Below, piece by piece: positions 19,999-28,976 of a stretch of DNA of 64,000 nucleotides. The position numbers and the translations under genes are program-made. This DNA comes from Pararoseomonas baculiformis (lineage in GTDB: Bacteria; Pseudomonadota; Alphaproteobacteria; Acetobacterales; Acetobacteraceae). The stretch lies in assembly GCF_017813395.1 (NCBI RefSeq), contig NZ_JAGIZB010000008.1, positions 152,284-216,283 of the forward strand. Direction: 5' to 3'. Each line of letters begins with the position of its first letter. Position 1 is the first letter of the stretch. A model generated the notes under the pieces. The model worked only from the letters and a program-made list of their open reading frames with translations. It did no database searches and had not been told where the DNA came from.

Positions 19999-20003
19999 AC
20001 CAG

Positions 20004-20990
20004 ATGACGCTAGGACCCATCACGCGGCGCAGCACGCTGCTTGCCCTGCCCGCCCTCGCCGCCCCGGCAACGCTGCGGGCGCAGGGATCCAACTATCCAA
20101 GCCGCTCCATCCGCATGGTTGTTCCCTTCCCCGCGGGTGGCGCGACGGACCTGACGGCGCGGGTGGTGTCCGAGCGTCTGGCCACCCTGCTCGGCCAGCC
20201 CGTGGTGATCGACAATCGCCCGGGCGCGGGTGGCAACATCGGCAGCGACATGGTCGCGAAGGCCGACCCGGATGGCTACACGCTGCTGACCTGCACCATC
20301 GGCACGGCCAGCATCAACCAGTTCCTTTACACGCGCCTGCCCTATGACCCGGCCAAGGACCTGACGAGCATCGCGCTGATCAACGAGGTGGCGAACGTCA
20401 TCGCCGTCAGCGCGAGCTCCCCGCACCGGACGCTGCAAGACCTCCTGACTGCCGCGAAGGCCAAGCCGGGGGAGCTGAACTACGGGACACCGGGCAACGG
20501 GACCTCCGGCCATCTGAGCGGTGAGTACCTGAAGACCAAGACGGGGGTGAACCTCACTCATATCCCCTATCGGGGCACCTCCCAGATCGTCCCCGACCTC
20601 CTGGCCGGGCGCGTGGACCTCTCGGTCGACAATCTTCCGAGCTACCTGCCCCATATCAGGGAGGGCCGCCTGCGCGCCCTGGCCGTGACCTCGGCGAACC
20701 GCTGGTTCTCCCTTCCGGAGGTGCCGACGGTGCAGGAGGCTGGCGTCTCGGGCTTCGAGGCGGTGGCCTGGTTCGGCTTCCAGGCCCCGGCCCGCACCCC
20801 GCGCCCGATCGTCGAGAGGCTGTCGGGGCTCGTGGCCCAGATCCTGGCCGAGCCGGCCGTGGTCGAGCGGTTGCGCGAGATCGGCAGCAACCCGAAGCCC
20901 CTCGGCCCGGCCGAGTTCGACCGCTACATCGCCGCCGAGAATGACAAATGGCGCGAGGTGGTGAAGGCGGCCGGGGCAAAGCTCGACTGA
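20004..20990 (+). CDS. Bug-family receptor, tandem copy 2
   Basis: A 328-residue paralogue of the preceding gene with signal peptide MTLGPITRRSTLLALPALA and the motifs YPSRSIRMVVPFPAGGATDL and DNRPGAGGNIGSDMVAK. It starts 5 bases after the stop of copy 1, with a GGTGGAG overlapping that stop as ribosome-binding site. The two proteins share the family framework but differ across the ligand-binding loops, so they are diverged rather than recent duplicates. A hairpin at 21004-21031 follows. Confidence 0.92.
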   Translation: MTLGPITRRSTLLALPALAAPATLRAQGSNYPSRSIRMVVPFPAGGATDLTARVVSERLATLLGQPVVIDNRPGAGGNIGSDMVAKADPDGYTLLTCTIGTASINQFLYTRLPYDPAKDLTSIALINEVANVIAVSASSPHRTLQDLLTAAKAKPGELNYGTPGNGTSGHLSGEYLKTKTGVNLTHIPYRGTSQIVPDLLAGRVDLSVDNLPSYLPHIREGRLRALAVTSANRWFSLPEVPTVQEAGVSGFEAVAWFGFQAPARTPRPIVERLSGLVAQILAEPAVVERLREIGSNPKPLGPAEFDRYIAAENDKWREVVKAAGAKLD

Positions 20991-21003
20991 TCCGGCAGGC
21001 GGC

Positions 21004-21031
21004 GGCCCGGGGAAGCGCCTTTCCCCGGGCC
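21004..21031. terminator. Hairpin after the Bug pair
   Basis: An 11-bp perfect stem (21004-21014 with 21021-21031) and 6-nt loop lie between the convergent Bug and GST genes, 14 bases from each. No T-tract follows, so it is a likely but not ideal bidirectional terminator. Confidence 0.55.
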
Positions 21032-21045
21032 CCGTCTCAGGCGGC

Positions 21046-21711
21046 TCAGAACTCCGCCTCTACCTCCAGCTCATGGATCGGGGGCTCCGGCTCCTCCTTC
21101 GCGGCGGCCACCCACTCCGCCATCGGCGCCCATTCCATCACGGTCCGGGCATAGGCGGCGCAGCCCCCCTCCAGCTTCACGTCATAGGTGAGAAAGCGGG
21201 TCACCACGGGGGCGTACATGGCGTCCCCCATGCAGGGGCTCTCCCCGAAAAGCCAGGGACCACCCCAGTTTCCCAGGCAGTCCCGCCAGATGGAGAGGAT
21301 ACGGTCGATATCGGCCCGGGGCCCGGCCCATACCCGGAAGCCCTGCCGATGCGCCCGCAGATTCATCGGCAGGGAGGCCCGGAGCGCCTGGAAGCCCGCA
21401 TGCATCTCGCCGGAGATGGAGCGGCACCGGGCACGCGCCGCCCGGTCCCGGGGCAATAGCCCTGCCTCGGGGCGGATCTCGTCCAGGTAGCCGGCGATCG
21501 CCATCGTGTCCCAGATCCGCAGATCCTCATGCAGCAGGCAGGGGATGCGGATCGAGGATGCCTGGAGGAGCAGTTCCGCCCGTGCCACGGCATCCTCGAT
21601 GTCCACCCTTTCCACCCGGAAGTCGAGCCCGGCCAGCCGTGCCAGGAGAAAGCCGCGCAGCGACCAGGATGAGTAGTTTCGGCTGCTGATCAGGAGCCGG
21701 GCCTGTTCCAT
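21046..21711 (-). CDS. Glutathione S-transferase family protein
   Basis: A 221-residue cytosolic GST. The N-terminal thioredoxin-like domain reads ARLLISSRNYSSWSLRGFLL, with SSW(S) in the position of the catalytic serine of zeta/beta-like bacterial GSTs, then the IRIPCLLHEDLRIWDTMAIA segment (cis-Pro and glutathione contacts). The C-terminal helical domain follows. AGGGGAA 9 bases upstream supports ATG at 21711. It is convergent with the Bug pair and divergent from phaZ. The physiological electrophile is unknown. Confidence 0.85.
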   Translation of the reverse strand: MEQARLLISSRNYSSWSLRGFLLARLAGLDFRVERVDIEDAVARAELLLQASSIRIPCLLHEDLRIWDTMAIAGYLDEIRPEAGLLPRDRAARARCRSISGEMHAGFQALRASLPMNLRAHRQGFRVWAGPRADIDRILSIWRDCLGNWGGPWLFGESPCMGDAMYAPVVTRFLTYDVKLEGGCAAYARTVMEWAPMAEWVAAAKEEPEPPIHELEVEAEF

Positions 21712-21948
21712 CGCGTAAATTCCCCTTGCCGGCGCCATTTCCCGCGGGCGCCCAGGGCTTTGCATGCCAGAACCGTTCCAGCCCTTCCTTGAGCCAGCGC
21801 AAGGGACAGAGAGGCTCCCGGCCCGGCAGCTGGAGCCTGGGCGTTGACCCGGACGTGCGAAGTCACCACCATACGGAACCGTGAGCAAACCAGAAGCGTG
21901 GTATGGCCGTTCCAATCACATGCGCCTGAACCGACCGTTCCCGACTGC

Positions 21949-23178
21949 ATGATCTACCAGCTCTGGCAGGCGCAGCAGGATATCCAGTTCCCTATCCAGG
22001 CCTTCGCGGAAAGCGCTGGCCGGCTTCTGCGGCACTGGGAGCCACTGACGGCCACCTTCCCGCTCGCCGCCCCTCTCCTCCGCAGCGCCAGCGCCACCAT
22101 GGAAATGGTTGCCCAGGCCCGCACCACCCACACCCGCCCCTCATACGGCTTCACCACCGCCCGGGTGGGAAACCGGGAGGTTGAGGTCACGGAGGAGGTG
22201 GTGGACGAGACGCCCTTCGGCAGCCTTCTCCGCTTCGCCAAGGACAGCCCGGTCCAGCAGCCGCGTATCCTGGTGGTCGCGCCGATGTCCGGGCATTTCT
22301 CCACCCTGCTGCGCGGCACGGTGGAGGTGCTGCTGCCTGATCACGATGTCTACATCACGGATTGGGTGAACGCCCGGGACATCCCCCTCTCCGCCGGGGA
22401 ATTCGGCTTCGACGACTTCACGGACCACATCATCCGCTTCCTGGAGGTGATCGGGCCCGGCGGTCATGTCCTTGCCGTCTGCCAGCCCGCGCCCGCCACC
22501 CTCGCCGCCGTCTCCATCATGGCGGAGGACCGCAACCGCGCCACCCCCGCCACCATGACGCTGATGGCCGGGCCGATCGACACCCGAGTCAGCCCGACCA
22601 AGGTGAACGAGCTGGCGAACTCCAAGCCCATCGGCTGGTTCGAGCGGAACCTGATCGGCACCGTGCCGGCGCGCTATGCCGGCGCCGGGCGCCGGGTCTA
22701 TCCCGGCGCGGTCCAGCTGCAGGCCTTCATGTCCATGAACATGGACCGGCACCTGAAGGCGCACCGGACCCAGTTCGACAACATCGTCGCCGGCAATACC
22801 GAGGCGGCAGAGGCCCACCGGCGCTTCTACGATGAGTATTTCGCGGTCATGGACCTGCCGGCGGAATACTACCTGGAGACCGTGCGCCGCATCTTCCAGG
22901 ATCATGACCTGCCCCGCGGGGAGCTGATCCATCGGGGCCGGGTTGTCCGCCCCGAGGCCATCCGCCGCACGGCGCTGATGACGGTGGAGGGCGAGCGGGA
23001 CGATATCTGCGCCGTCGGTCAAACCATGGCCGCGCTGGATCTCTGCCCCAATATCCCCCTGGCCAACCGCCACCACCACCTGCAGACCGGTGCAGGCCAT
23101 TACGGGGTGTTCAGCGGGCGGCGCTGGAAGAACGAGGTCTATCCCAAGGTGCGCGCCATGATCGAGGCGCATTCCTGA
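21949..23178 (+). CDS. phaZ: Intracellular polyhydroxyalkanoate depolymerase
   Basis: Mobilises stored polyhydroxybutyrate granules. The 409-residue protein opens with MIYQLWQAQQDIQFPIQAFA and has the lipase-box-like AVCQPAPAT with Cys178 as nucleophile, as in the Ralstonia-type intracellular enzymes where cysteine replaces serine. Asp in GERDDICAVG and His in GAGHYGVFSG complete the triad. No signal peptide is present, as expected for a cytoplasmic enzyme. The start at 21949 matches the family N-terminus although no good Shine-Dalgarno is seen. A phasin or PHA synthase gene is not nearby. Confidence 0.9.
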   Translation: MIYQLWQAQQDIQFPIQAFAESAGRLLRHWEPLTATFPLAAPLLRSASATMEMVAQARTTHTRPSYGFTTARVGNREVEVTEEVVDETPFGSLLRFAKDSPVQQPRILVVAPMSGHFSTLLRGTVEVLLPDHDVYITDWVNARDIPLSAGEFGFDDFTDHIIRFLEVIGPGGHVLAVCQPAPATLAAVSIMAEDRNRATPATMTLMAGPIDTRVSPTKVNELANSKPIGWFERNLIGTVPARYAGAGRRVYPGAVQLQAFMSMNMDRHLKAHRTQFDNIVAGNTEAAEAHRRFYDEYFAVMDLPAEYYLETVRRIFQDHDLPRGELIHRGRVVRPEAIRRTALMTVEGERDDICAVGQTMAALDLCPNIPLANRHHHLQTGAGHYGVFSGRRWKNEVYPKVRAMIEAHS

Positions 23179-23233
23179 GGCGCCAGGCGGTCCATCCCTC
23201 TACCTCAGGTGGGATTGGTGAGCGCAGCCATGG

Positions 23234-23266
23234 AAAAGGCGGGCCGTCCAGGGGACGACCCGCCTT
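23234..23266 (-). terminator. Intrinsic terminator of csbD
   Basis: On the minus strand a 14-bp stem with one G-U pair (23236-23249 and 23253-23266) is followed by four T, 20 bases after the csbD stop. Confidence 0.85.
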
Positions 23267-23286
23267 CACCGATGGGTGCGCTGGTG

Positions 23287-23478
23287 TCAGCGAGTGTTGG
23301 TCGCGTCGCGCACCGCGTCCTTGGCGCCGCCAGCGGCGTTCTGGACCTTGCCCTCGGCGCGCTTGGCCGCGCCCTCGGCCTCCATCTTCTTGTCACCGAC
23401 CGCCGCGCCAACATTCTCCTTGATGGCGCCGCCAGCCTGCTTGAGGGAACCCTCGACCCGATCCTTGTCGATCGCCAT
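23287..23478 (-). CDS. CsbD family stress protein
   Basis: A 63-residue, highly charged protein with the CsbD signature VEGSLKQAGGAIKENVGAAV and an alanine/lysine-rich helical remainder. Family members are among the most strongly induced general-stress proteins, but their molecular role is unknown. The gene is monocistronic: AGGAGA lies 6 bases upstream of the ATG and a strong terminator follows the stop. It is divergent from the SRAP gene. Confidence 0.9.
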   Translation of the reverse strand: MAIDKDRVEGSLKQAGGAIKENVGAAVGDKKMEAEGAAKRAEGKVQNAAGGAKDAVRDATNTR

Positions 23479-23579
23479 AACCGATCTCCTCTTGTTTAAC
23501 CTGGATCAAGAACGGTCCGGACGGGCCTTGGGTTGCCCGCCGATACGTGTTGCAACATCACGGAGGGAAACGGGGCCAG

Positions 23580-24326
23580 ATGTGCGGGCGGTATTTCCTT
23601 CAGCGCGATCCGGCCGGGCTGGCGCGCTACTATGACCTGCCGGCCGGCAGCCCGCTGCCGAACTTCGCCCCGAACTGGAACATGGCGCCGACCCAGGATG
23701 GGGCGGTGCTGCGCCGCCATCCTGAGACGGGCGAGCGGCGGATCGACTTGCTGCGCTGGGGCTTGGTGCCGCGCTGGGCAAAGGACGCGAAGGATGGCGC
23801 GCGGCTGATCAATGCGCGGGCGGACGGTGTGGCCGAGAAGCCCTCCTTCCGCGATGCCTTCGCCCGCCGCCGCTGCATCGTGCCCGCGGACGGCTTCTAT
23901 GAATGGCTCTCCCCCAAGGAGGCGCGGCCAAGGGACCCGAAGCAGCCCTTCGCCGTGGCGCTGGCGAATGGGGAGCCGATGAGCTTCGCCGGCATCTGGG
24001 AGGGCTGGAAGGACCCGGAGGGCAACTGGCTCCGGACCTATTCCATCATCACCACCGAGGCGAACCCGAAGCAGGCGCCCCTGCACCACCGCATGCCCGT
24101 GATCCTGCCGCGTGAGGCCTGGGCGGCCTGGCTGGGCGAGGAAGCGGCGGAACCGGAGGCGCTGCAGGACCTGCTGCGTCCCTGCCCGCCCGAATGGCTG
24201 GCCTGCTGGCCTGTGGACAAGCGGGCGAACAAGGTTTCCGAGAATGACGCGGCGCTGATCCTGCCCGACCGGAGCGTGGGGGCACCGGAAGGGCTGGATG
24301 ATCCCTCTCCCTATGAGCCCCGATAG
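23580..24326 (+). CDS. SRAP protein (YedK/HMCES family)
   Basis: A 248-residue SOS-response-associated peptidase-fold protein that forms a thiazolidine crosslink with abasic sites in single-stranded DNA. The start is set at 23580 because the catalytic cysteine must become residue 1 after Met removal: the protein begins MCGRYFLQRDPAG. Asn and Glu of LINARADGVAEKPSFRDAF and His of LHHRMPVIL complete the active site. The last 16 bases overlap the end of the convergent uraH gene. No LexA box was recognised upstream. Confidence 0.93.
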   Translation: MCGRYFLQRDPAGLARYYDLPAGSPLPNFAPNWNMAPTQDGAVLRRHPETGERRIDLLRWGLVPRWAKDAKDGARLINARADGVAEKPSFRDAFARRRCIVPADGFYEWLSPKEARPRDPKQPFAVALANGEPMSFAGIWEGWKDPEGNWLRTYSIITTEANPKQAPLHHRMPVILPREAWAAWLGEEAAEPEALQDLLRPCPPEWLACWPVDKRANKVSENDAALILPDRSVGAPEGLDDPSPYEPR

Positions 24327-24658
24327 GTGGAATAGGACCAGGGCGAGCAGAGCAGCGGCACATGGTAGTGCCCAGATCCCTCGCGCAGCCCGACATTGAT
24401 CACCACCGTGCCGAGATAACCGGCATCCTCCCCGCGCGCGGCGAAATACCCGCCCACGTCGAAGCGCAGCTCGTAGCGCCCGGGGCGGAACCCTTCTGGG
24501 GAAAGCAGTGGCGCGTCGGTCCGGCCATCGGCATTGGTCACGGCCTGGGCGAGCAGCACGGGCACGGGCTCCATGCGCCAGAATTCCAGCGCCATGCCCG
24601 CGGCGGGGATGCCATTCGCCGTGTCCAGCACATGGGTGGAAAGGGCGGAGGGCTTCAT
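24311..24658 (-). CDS. uraH: 5-hydroxyisourate hydrolase
   Basis: Transthyretin-related protein of 115 residues that opens 5-hydroxyisourate to OHCU in purine degradation. Both diagnostic ends are present: LSTHVLDTANGIPAAG near the N-terminus and the C-terminal tetrapeptide YRGS after YHVPLLCSPWSYST. The absence of a signal peptide indicates a cytoplasmic enzyme. Its ATG overlaps the stop of the upstream FAD monooxygenase by 4 bases (ATGA), so the two are translationally coupled. OHCU decarboxylase and a classical uricase are not seen in the window. Confidence 0.95.
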   Translation of the reverse strand: MKPSALSTHVLDTANGIPAAGMALEFWRMEPVPVLLAQAVTNADGRTDAPLLSPEGFRPGRYELRFDVGGYFAARGEDAGYLGTVVINVGLREGSGHYHVPLLCSPWSYSTYRGS

Positions 24659-26091
24659 TCGGCGGCCAGGGCAGGCAGTTCCTGTGGGATCACGCAGGTC
24701 AGCTCCTCTTCGGCATAGGTCAGCAGGCTTTCCAGGTGATGGCCGGCATCCTCCAGCCAGAGCCGGCGGGAGATCCCGTCCACCAGGCGCGCGGTGCCGT
24801 ATTTCATGCCGCTGATCGAGGCGCCGGAAAGCCCCATCGAGGCCACGGAGCCGTAGTTGATCATGTGGATATGCTGCAGGAACGGCGCGGCACCCGGTGA
24901 TTTCTCCCGCAGCGAGAAGTCCTCCCGCAGATAGGGGCAGGCACCCAGGGCCGCATGCTCCAGGCCCGGCGGCGGCACATAGGCATCGCGCCAGAGGAGC
25001 ACCTGGTCCGCGAGTCCCGCCAGCTCCGGCCGGAGCGAAAGATCGAAGGCGGTGCCGGTGCCGATGATGACGTGATCCGCCCGATGCTCCCCGTGCGGGG
25101 TGGTCACCACCACCTCCCCCGCCTCCTCGCGCAGGTCGAGGACCGGGCTGCCCATGTGAAGCTCGAAGCGTGGGTCCTGGCAGATGCGATCCCAGGATTC
25201 CTGCGGCGGCGGCTGGTTCAGGGCGAAGATGTGCTGCATGAAGCGCCAGCGCAGCGCATCCGGCATGGCATAGAGCTGGCCGAGGAAGCCGGACTGCTCC
25301 ATCCAGCGGAAGGGGTTCACCCGGGGCATCCGGGCACGGCGCACAAGCATGATGCCTCTGCCGGCACCCGCCTCCAGCGCCGTGGCGAGATTGTCGAAGG
25401 CCGATGCGCCCGCCCCGACGACCAGCACGCGCTTGCCCGCGAGCGCGGCGAAATCCACGGGGCCGGAGGTGTGGGAGACCCTGGCAGCCGGAAGCCTGTC
25501 GAAGGGCGCGGGAACCACCCAGCCGCCCATGCCATCCATTCCGGTGGCCAACACCAGCTTCCGGGCACGCAGCACCACCTCTCCCGCGGCCGTGCCGAAG
25601 ACCAGCTCCAGCGGGTCCTGCGGACCCGTTCGCCCGATCCGCAGCAGGCGATGGCCATGCGTGACCGGCAATCCGAGGGTCGCCTGAAGCCAGTCCAGAT
25701 AGGCCTGCCAGTCCACCCGCCCGATCTTGTGCAGCGCCTCCCAGGCTTCCGCTCCATCTCGGGCCGAGAAGAAGGCACGCGGGGTAAGCGCGGGGATGCC
25801 GAGATCCGGCCCGGTGACATGCTTGGGCGTCCGCAGCGTCCGCATCCGGGCAAAGGTGGTCCACACCCCCGTGCCGCCCTCTGGGGCGGCATCGAAGACC
25901 CGGACATGTTGCACCCTTTCCCGCAGCAGGCCGAAGGCGGTCACCAGCCCGGTCTGCCCCGCGCCGATGATCGCCACGTCGAGAACGTCCTCCCCATGGG
26001 ACGGAACCCAGGGGTGGCGGGGATAGTCGAGCAGGGCGAGTTGTTGCCTTGCCTCCTCGGCCAGTCGGGAAAGGGCGGTCGGGTCCGGCAT
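24655..26091 (-). CDS. FAD/NAD(P)-binding monooxygenase-like oxidoreductase coupled to uraH
   Basis: A 478-residue flavoprotein with two dinucleotide-binding motifs: GAGQTG (43-48) for FAD and GAGASA (226-231) for NADPH, with TGTAFD late in the sequence. This two-Rossmann layout is that of flavin-containing or lysine/ornithine-type monooxygenases, not of the single-Rossmann HpxO urate hydroxylase. It directly precedes and overlaps uraH by 4 bases. Because uraH acts on the product of urate oxidation, a role in urate oxidation or another purine step is an attractive inference, but the substrate is not shown by the sequence. Confidence 0.8.
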   Translation of the reverse strand: MPDPTALSRLAEEARQQLALLDYPRHPWVPSHGEDVLDVAIIGAGQTGLVTAFGLLRERVQHVRVFDAAPEGGTGVWTTFARMRTLRTPKHVTGPDLGIPALTPRAFFSARDGAEAWEALHKIGRVDWQAYLDWLQATLGLPVTHGHRLLRIGRTGPQDPLELVFGTAAGEVVLRARKLVLATGMDGMGGWVVPAPFDRLPAARVSHTSGPVDFAALAGKRVLVVGAGASAFDNLATALEAGAGRGIMLVRRARMPRVNPFRWMEQSGFLGQLYAMPDALRWRFMQHIFALNQPPPQESWDRICQDPRFELHMGSPVLDLREEAGEVVVTTPHGEHRADHVIIGTGTAFDLSLRPELAGLADQVLLWRDAYVPPPGLEHAALGACPYLREDFSLREKSPGAAPFLQHIHMINYGSVASMGLSGASISGMKYGTARLVDGISRRLWLEDAGHHLESLLTYAEEELTCVIPQELPALAAE

Positions 26092-26234
26092 GCTGGTTTC
26101 CGGGTGTTCGGGTTACGGCCAGGGTCTAGCATGGCCCGTGCCGGGGGCGGCTTGCCCGAAAACGTCATGGGCGGGTTGATCTCGCGGGCTGGCGCGCCGC
26201 AAATGCCGGAACCCTACCCGCCGGAAGGACACCG

Positions 26235-27503
26235 ATGAGCGCCAGCACCGCCCCCAACCTGATCGCGGCCGTGGATGAGGCCCGGCAATGGGACCGGCTG
26301 ATGCAGATGGCCAAACTCGGCGCCATCACCGGCGCCGATGGCGCGCCGGGCGTGAACCGCGCCTGCCTCACCCCGCTGGACCGCGAGGCGCGGCGCCTTC
26401 TCATCGACTGGGCGGAAGGCCTGGGCCTTTCGGTTTCGGCCGATGAGATCGGCAACCTCTTTCTCCGGCACGAGGGCACGGATCCCGGCGCAGCCCCGGT
26501 GATGACGGGCAGCCATATGGACACCCAGCCGAATGGCGGCCGCTTCGACGGTATCTGGGGCGTGATCGCGGGGCTGGAGGCGGTGCAGGCCATCCGCGAG
26601 GCCGGCATCGCCACCCAGCGCCCGATCGAGATCGTGGCCTGGACGAATGAGGAGGGCGGCCGCTTCGCCCCGGGCTGCATGGGGAGCATGGCCTATGCCC
26701 ATTACAAGCCCTCCAACAGCTGGGATGCCGTGACGGATCCCGAGGGCATTTCCTTCCGTCAGGCCCTGGACGAGCATCTGAAAGCCGAGGCCGACATCGC
26801 GCGCCGCCCCCTAGGCGGGAAGCCCTTCGCCTATGTGGAGGCCCATATCGAGCAGGGCCCGCGGCTGGAAGTGGAAGGCAAGGATATCGGCGTGGTCACC
26901 GGCATCCAGGGCAGCCGCTGGTTCCTCGTGGAATTGCGCGGCGAGACGGCCCATGCCGGCACCGCCCCCCTCTCCCTCCGCAAGGACGCGGTGCAGGACA
27001 TGATCCGCGCGGTGACCGCGCTGAACGCGTTGATGACCGACCCGACGGATGTGCTGCGCTTCACCGTCGGCCGCATCGAGGTCCTGCCCAATACCTCCAA
27101 CACCGTGGCCGATATCGTGCGCTTCACAATCGATTTCCGCCACCCGGACAAGGACATGCTGATCGCCAATGGCGACGCGATCGAACCGACGATCCGCAGC
27201 GCCATCAAGGGCTGCGAGGTGACGGTGACCGAGCGCTTCCACGCCCTGCCCGTGGAGTTCGACGGTCTGGTGACCGATGCGGTGGAGGATGCGGCCGCCG
27301 CCCAGGGTCTCTCCAGCATCCGCCTGCCGAGCGGCGCCTTCCACGACGCGCAGTTCATGGTGCCGATCTGCCCCACCGGCATGATCTTCGTGCCCTGCCG
27401 GAACGGCGTGAGCCACAATCCGGCCGAGTATTCGGAACCCGGTCAGCTGGCGGCGGGCGCGCGGGTACTGGCCGCGACCCTGGCCAAGCTGGCCAACAGC
27501 TAG
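26235..27503 (+). CDS. Zn-dependent M20 amidohydrolase (allantoate / N-carbamoyl-amino-acid hydrolase type)
   Basis: A 422-residue hydantoinase/carbamoylase-family enzyme. Metal-site motifs are GSHMDTQPNGGRFDG and WTNEEGGRFAPGCMGS, with a later VEAHIEQGPRLE carrying the His and Glu of the family; the dimerisation loop has ETAHAGTAPLSLRKD. Members hydrolyse N-carbamoyl-L-amino acids, allantoate or ureidoglycolate. It is divergent from the FAD monooxygenase-uraH pair over 143 bases, which favours allantoate or another ureide in this context (inference). GGAAGG supports the start. Confidence 0.88.
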   Translation: MSASTAPNLIAAVDEARQWDRLMQMAKLGAITGADGAPGVNRACLTPLDREARRLLIDWAEGLGLSVSADEIGNLFLRHEGTDPGAAPVMTGSHMDTQPNGGRFDGIWGVIAGLEAVQAIREAGIATQRPIEIVAWTNEEGGRFAPGCMGSMAYAHYKPSNSWDAVTDPEGISFRQALDEHLKAEADIARRPLGGKPFAYVEAHIEQGPRLEVEGKDIGVVTGIQGSRWFLVELRGETAHAGTAPLSLRKDAVQDMIRAVTALNALMTDPTDVLRFTVGRIEVLPNTSNTVADIVRFTIDFRHPDKDMLIANGDAIEPTIRSAIKGCEVTVTERFHALPVEFDGLVTDAVEDAAAAQGLSSIRLPSGAFHDAQFMVPICPTGMIFVPCRNGVSHNPAEYSEPGQLAAGARVLAATLAKLANS

Positions 27504-27505
27504 GT

Positions 27506-27528
27506 GGCGGGGCGGCTGCCGCCCCGCC
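27506..27528. terminator. Hairpin after the M20 amidohydrolase
   Basis: A perfect 10-bp stem (27506-27515 with 27519-27528) with a 3-nt loop immediately follows the stop codon; a pyrimidine-rich stretch follows but no run of T. Confidence 0.6.
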
Positions 27529-27636
27529 ATCCGATCCTCTTAAGTAGATGTCCTGACTTGGCCGCAGCAAGCGGTCGCAGGCAGAGGGGTGGCGCGTGGC
27601 GACAGCGTGTCGCCCCGGCCTGCCGAAAGCAGCGTG

Positions 27637-28254
27637 ATGATATCAGACTTCGCAAAGGCCGTTCGGGGCTCCCTCGCCGCGGCTGAGCGCCTCCGTTCGC
27701 GGAAGCTGCTCGACCATGAGGAGCGCGTCGGTCGGCTTTGCGGCGTCCTCGGCGGCCTGCTCGGGCTGGAGGCAGGGCATGTGGAGGTGCTGGCCTTCAC
27801 CGCCAGCCTGCATGACATCGGCAAGCTGGTGATCCCTGAATCCGTCCTCTCCAAGCCAGGCCGGCTCGACGAGGAGGAATGGCGGATCATGCGCCGGCAT
27901 TCCGCCTTCGGGGCGGAGATCCTGCGGGAATCCGGCGATCCCGTCGGGATGCTCGCGGCCGACATCGCGCTGCAGCACCATGAGTGCTGGGACGGATCCG
28001 GCTATCCCGACGGGCTGCGCGGAACGGGCATCCTGCGGGAGGCCCGGATCGCCGGGATCTGCGACGTGTATGACGCGATCCGGGAGGAGCGCCCCTACAA
28101 GGCGCCGGTCTGCCACGAGCAGGCCATGCGCCTCATCCTTGAGGGCGATGCGAACGGGCGGACGCTGCCCGCGAAATTCGATCCTGAACTCCTGGGCGTG
28201 TTCGCGGCCCATTCCGAGGTCTTCCGCAGGACCTACGAAGCCGGGCGAAGCTGA
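27637..28254 (+). CDS. HD-GYP domain protein (possible c-di-GMP phosphodiesterase)
   Basis: About 205 residues consisting of one HD-GYP domain. The metal-binding dyad SLHDIGK (His59-Asp60) and the second signature HHECWDGSGYPDG (114-126) with GYP intact are seen, so c-di-GMP hydrolysis is plausible. No receiver, PAS or membrane segment is attached, so a sensor partner is needed or the domain is constitutively active. Start choice is weak: ATG 27637 (MISDFAKAVRG) is preferred over the in-frame GTG at 27634 and the upstream GTG at 27589. Confidence 0.82.
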   Translation: MISDFAKAVRGSLAAAERLRSRKLLDHEERVGRLCGVLGGLLGLEAGHVEVLAFTASLHDIGKLVIPESVLSKPGRLDEEEWRIMRRHSAFGAEILRESGDPVGMLAADIALQHHECWDGSGYPDGLRGTGILREARIAGICDVYDAIREERPYKAPVCHEQAMRLILEGDANGRTLPAKFDPELLGVFAAHSEVFRRTYEAGRS

Positions 28255-28331
28255 TACCAAGGGCGGGCTGGCGGGAGACGGACGGCGCCGGCCTCCGGGA
28301 GCGGAGAGGCACCGGCGGCGTCCCGTGCCCG

Positions 28332-28967
28332 TCAGGCGCGGAGGGAATCCCGCTCCCTCATGGCCGCGATTTCCGCGCGCAAGGCCGCGATCTGCTCGGC
28401 CACGGGATCGGGGATACCCGGTGCGATCCCATAACCCGCCGTGGGATCCGTGCAGGGGCGGCCCGGTGGCCGGGCGGGGATGCCCACCACCGTCACCCCG
28501 TCAGGCACGGCATCGACGCAGACGGCGTTCGCCCCCACGCGCGCGTGGCGCCCGATGCGGATCGGCCCCAGCACCTGCGCCCCGGCGCCGATGATCACGC
28601 CATCTTCCAGCGTGGGGTGCCGCTTGCCGGGCTGCGTGGTCAGGCCGCCCAGGGTCACGCCGTGATAGATCAGCACGTCGTCGCCGATCTCCGCCGTCTC
28701 CCCGATCACGACGCCCATGCCGTGGTCAATAAAGAGCCGCCTTCCGATCCGCGCGCCCGGATGGATCTCGATGCCCGTCAGGAAGCGGGAGAAATGGGAG
28801 ACGCAGCGTGCCGGCGCGCGGAAACCCGCGCGCCAGAGCCGGTTGGCAAGGCGATGCCAGATGACGGCGTGCAGTCCCGCATAACAGAGGATGGACTCGG
28901 CGAAGGTCGGCTGCGCCGGATCCCGTGCCCTGATGCTGCGCGCGATATCCAGCGTTTCGCGGAACAT
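28332..28967 (-). CDS. cysE: Serine O-acetyltransferase
   Basis: Acetylates serine to O-acetylserine, the first step of cysteine synthesis. The 211-residue protein has a helical N-part and a left-handed beta-helix of hexapeptide repeats ([51 protein letters not shown]). His in LFIDHGMG and Asp upstream match the catalytic pair. The tail contains a proline/arginine-rich part rather than a clear terminal Ile for CysK docking. It starts 9 bases after cysK in the order peroxiredoxin, cysK, cysE. Confidence 0.92.
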   Translation of the reverse strand: MFRETLDIARSIRARDPAQPTFAESILCYAGLHAVIWHRLANRLWRAGFRAPARCVSHFSRFLTGIEIHPGARIGRRLFIDHGMGVVIGETAEIGDDVLIYHGVTLGGLTTQPGKRHPTLEDGVIIGAGAQVLGPIRIGRHARVGANAVCVDAVPDGVTVVGIPARPPGRPCTDPTAGYGIAPGIPDPVAEQIAALRAEIAAMRERDSLRA

Positions 28968-28976
28968 GCGGGAAGG

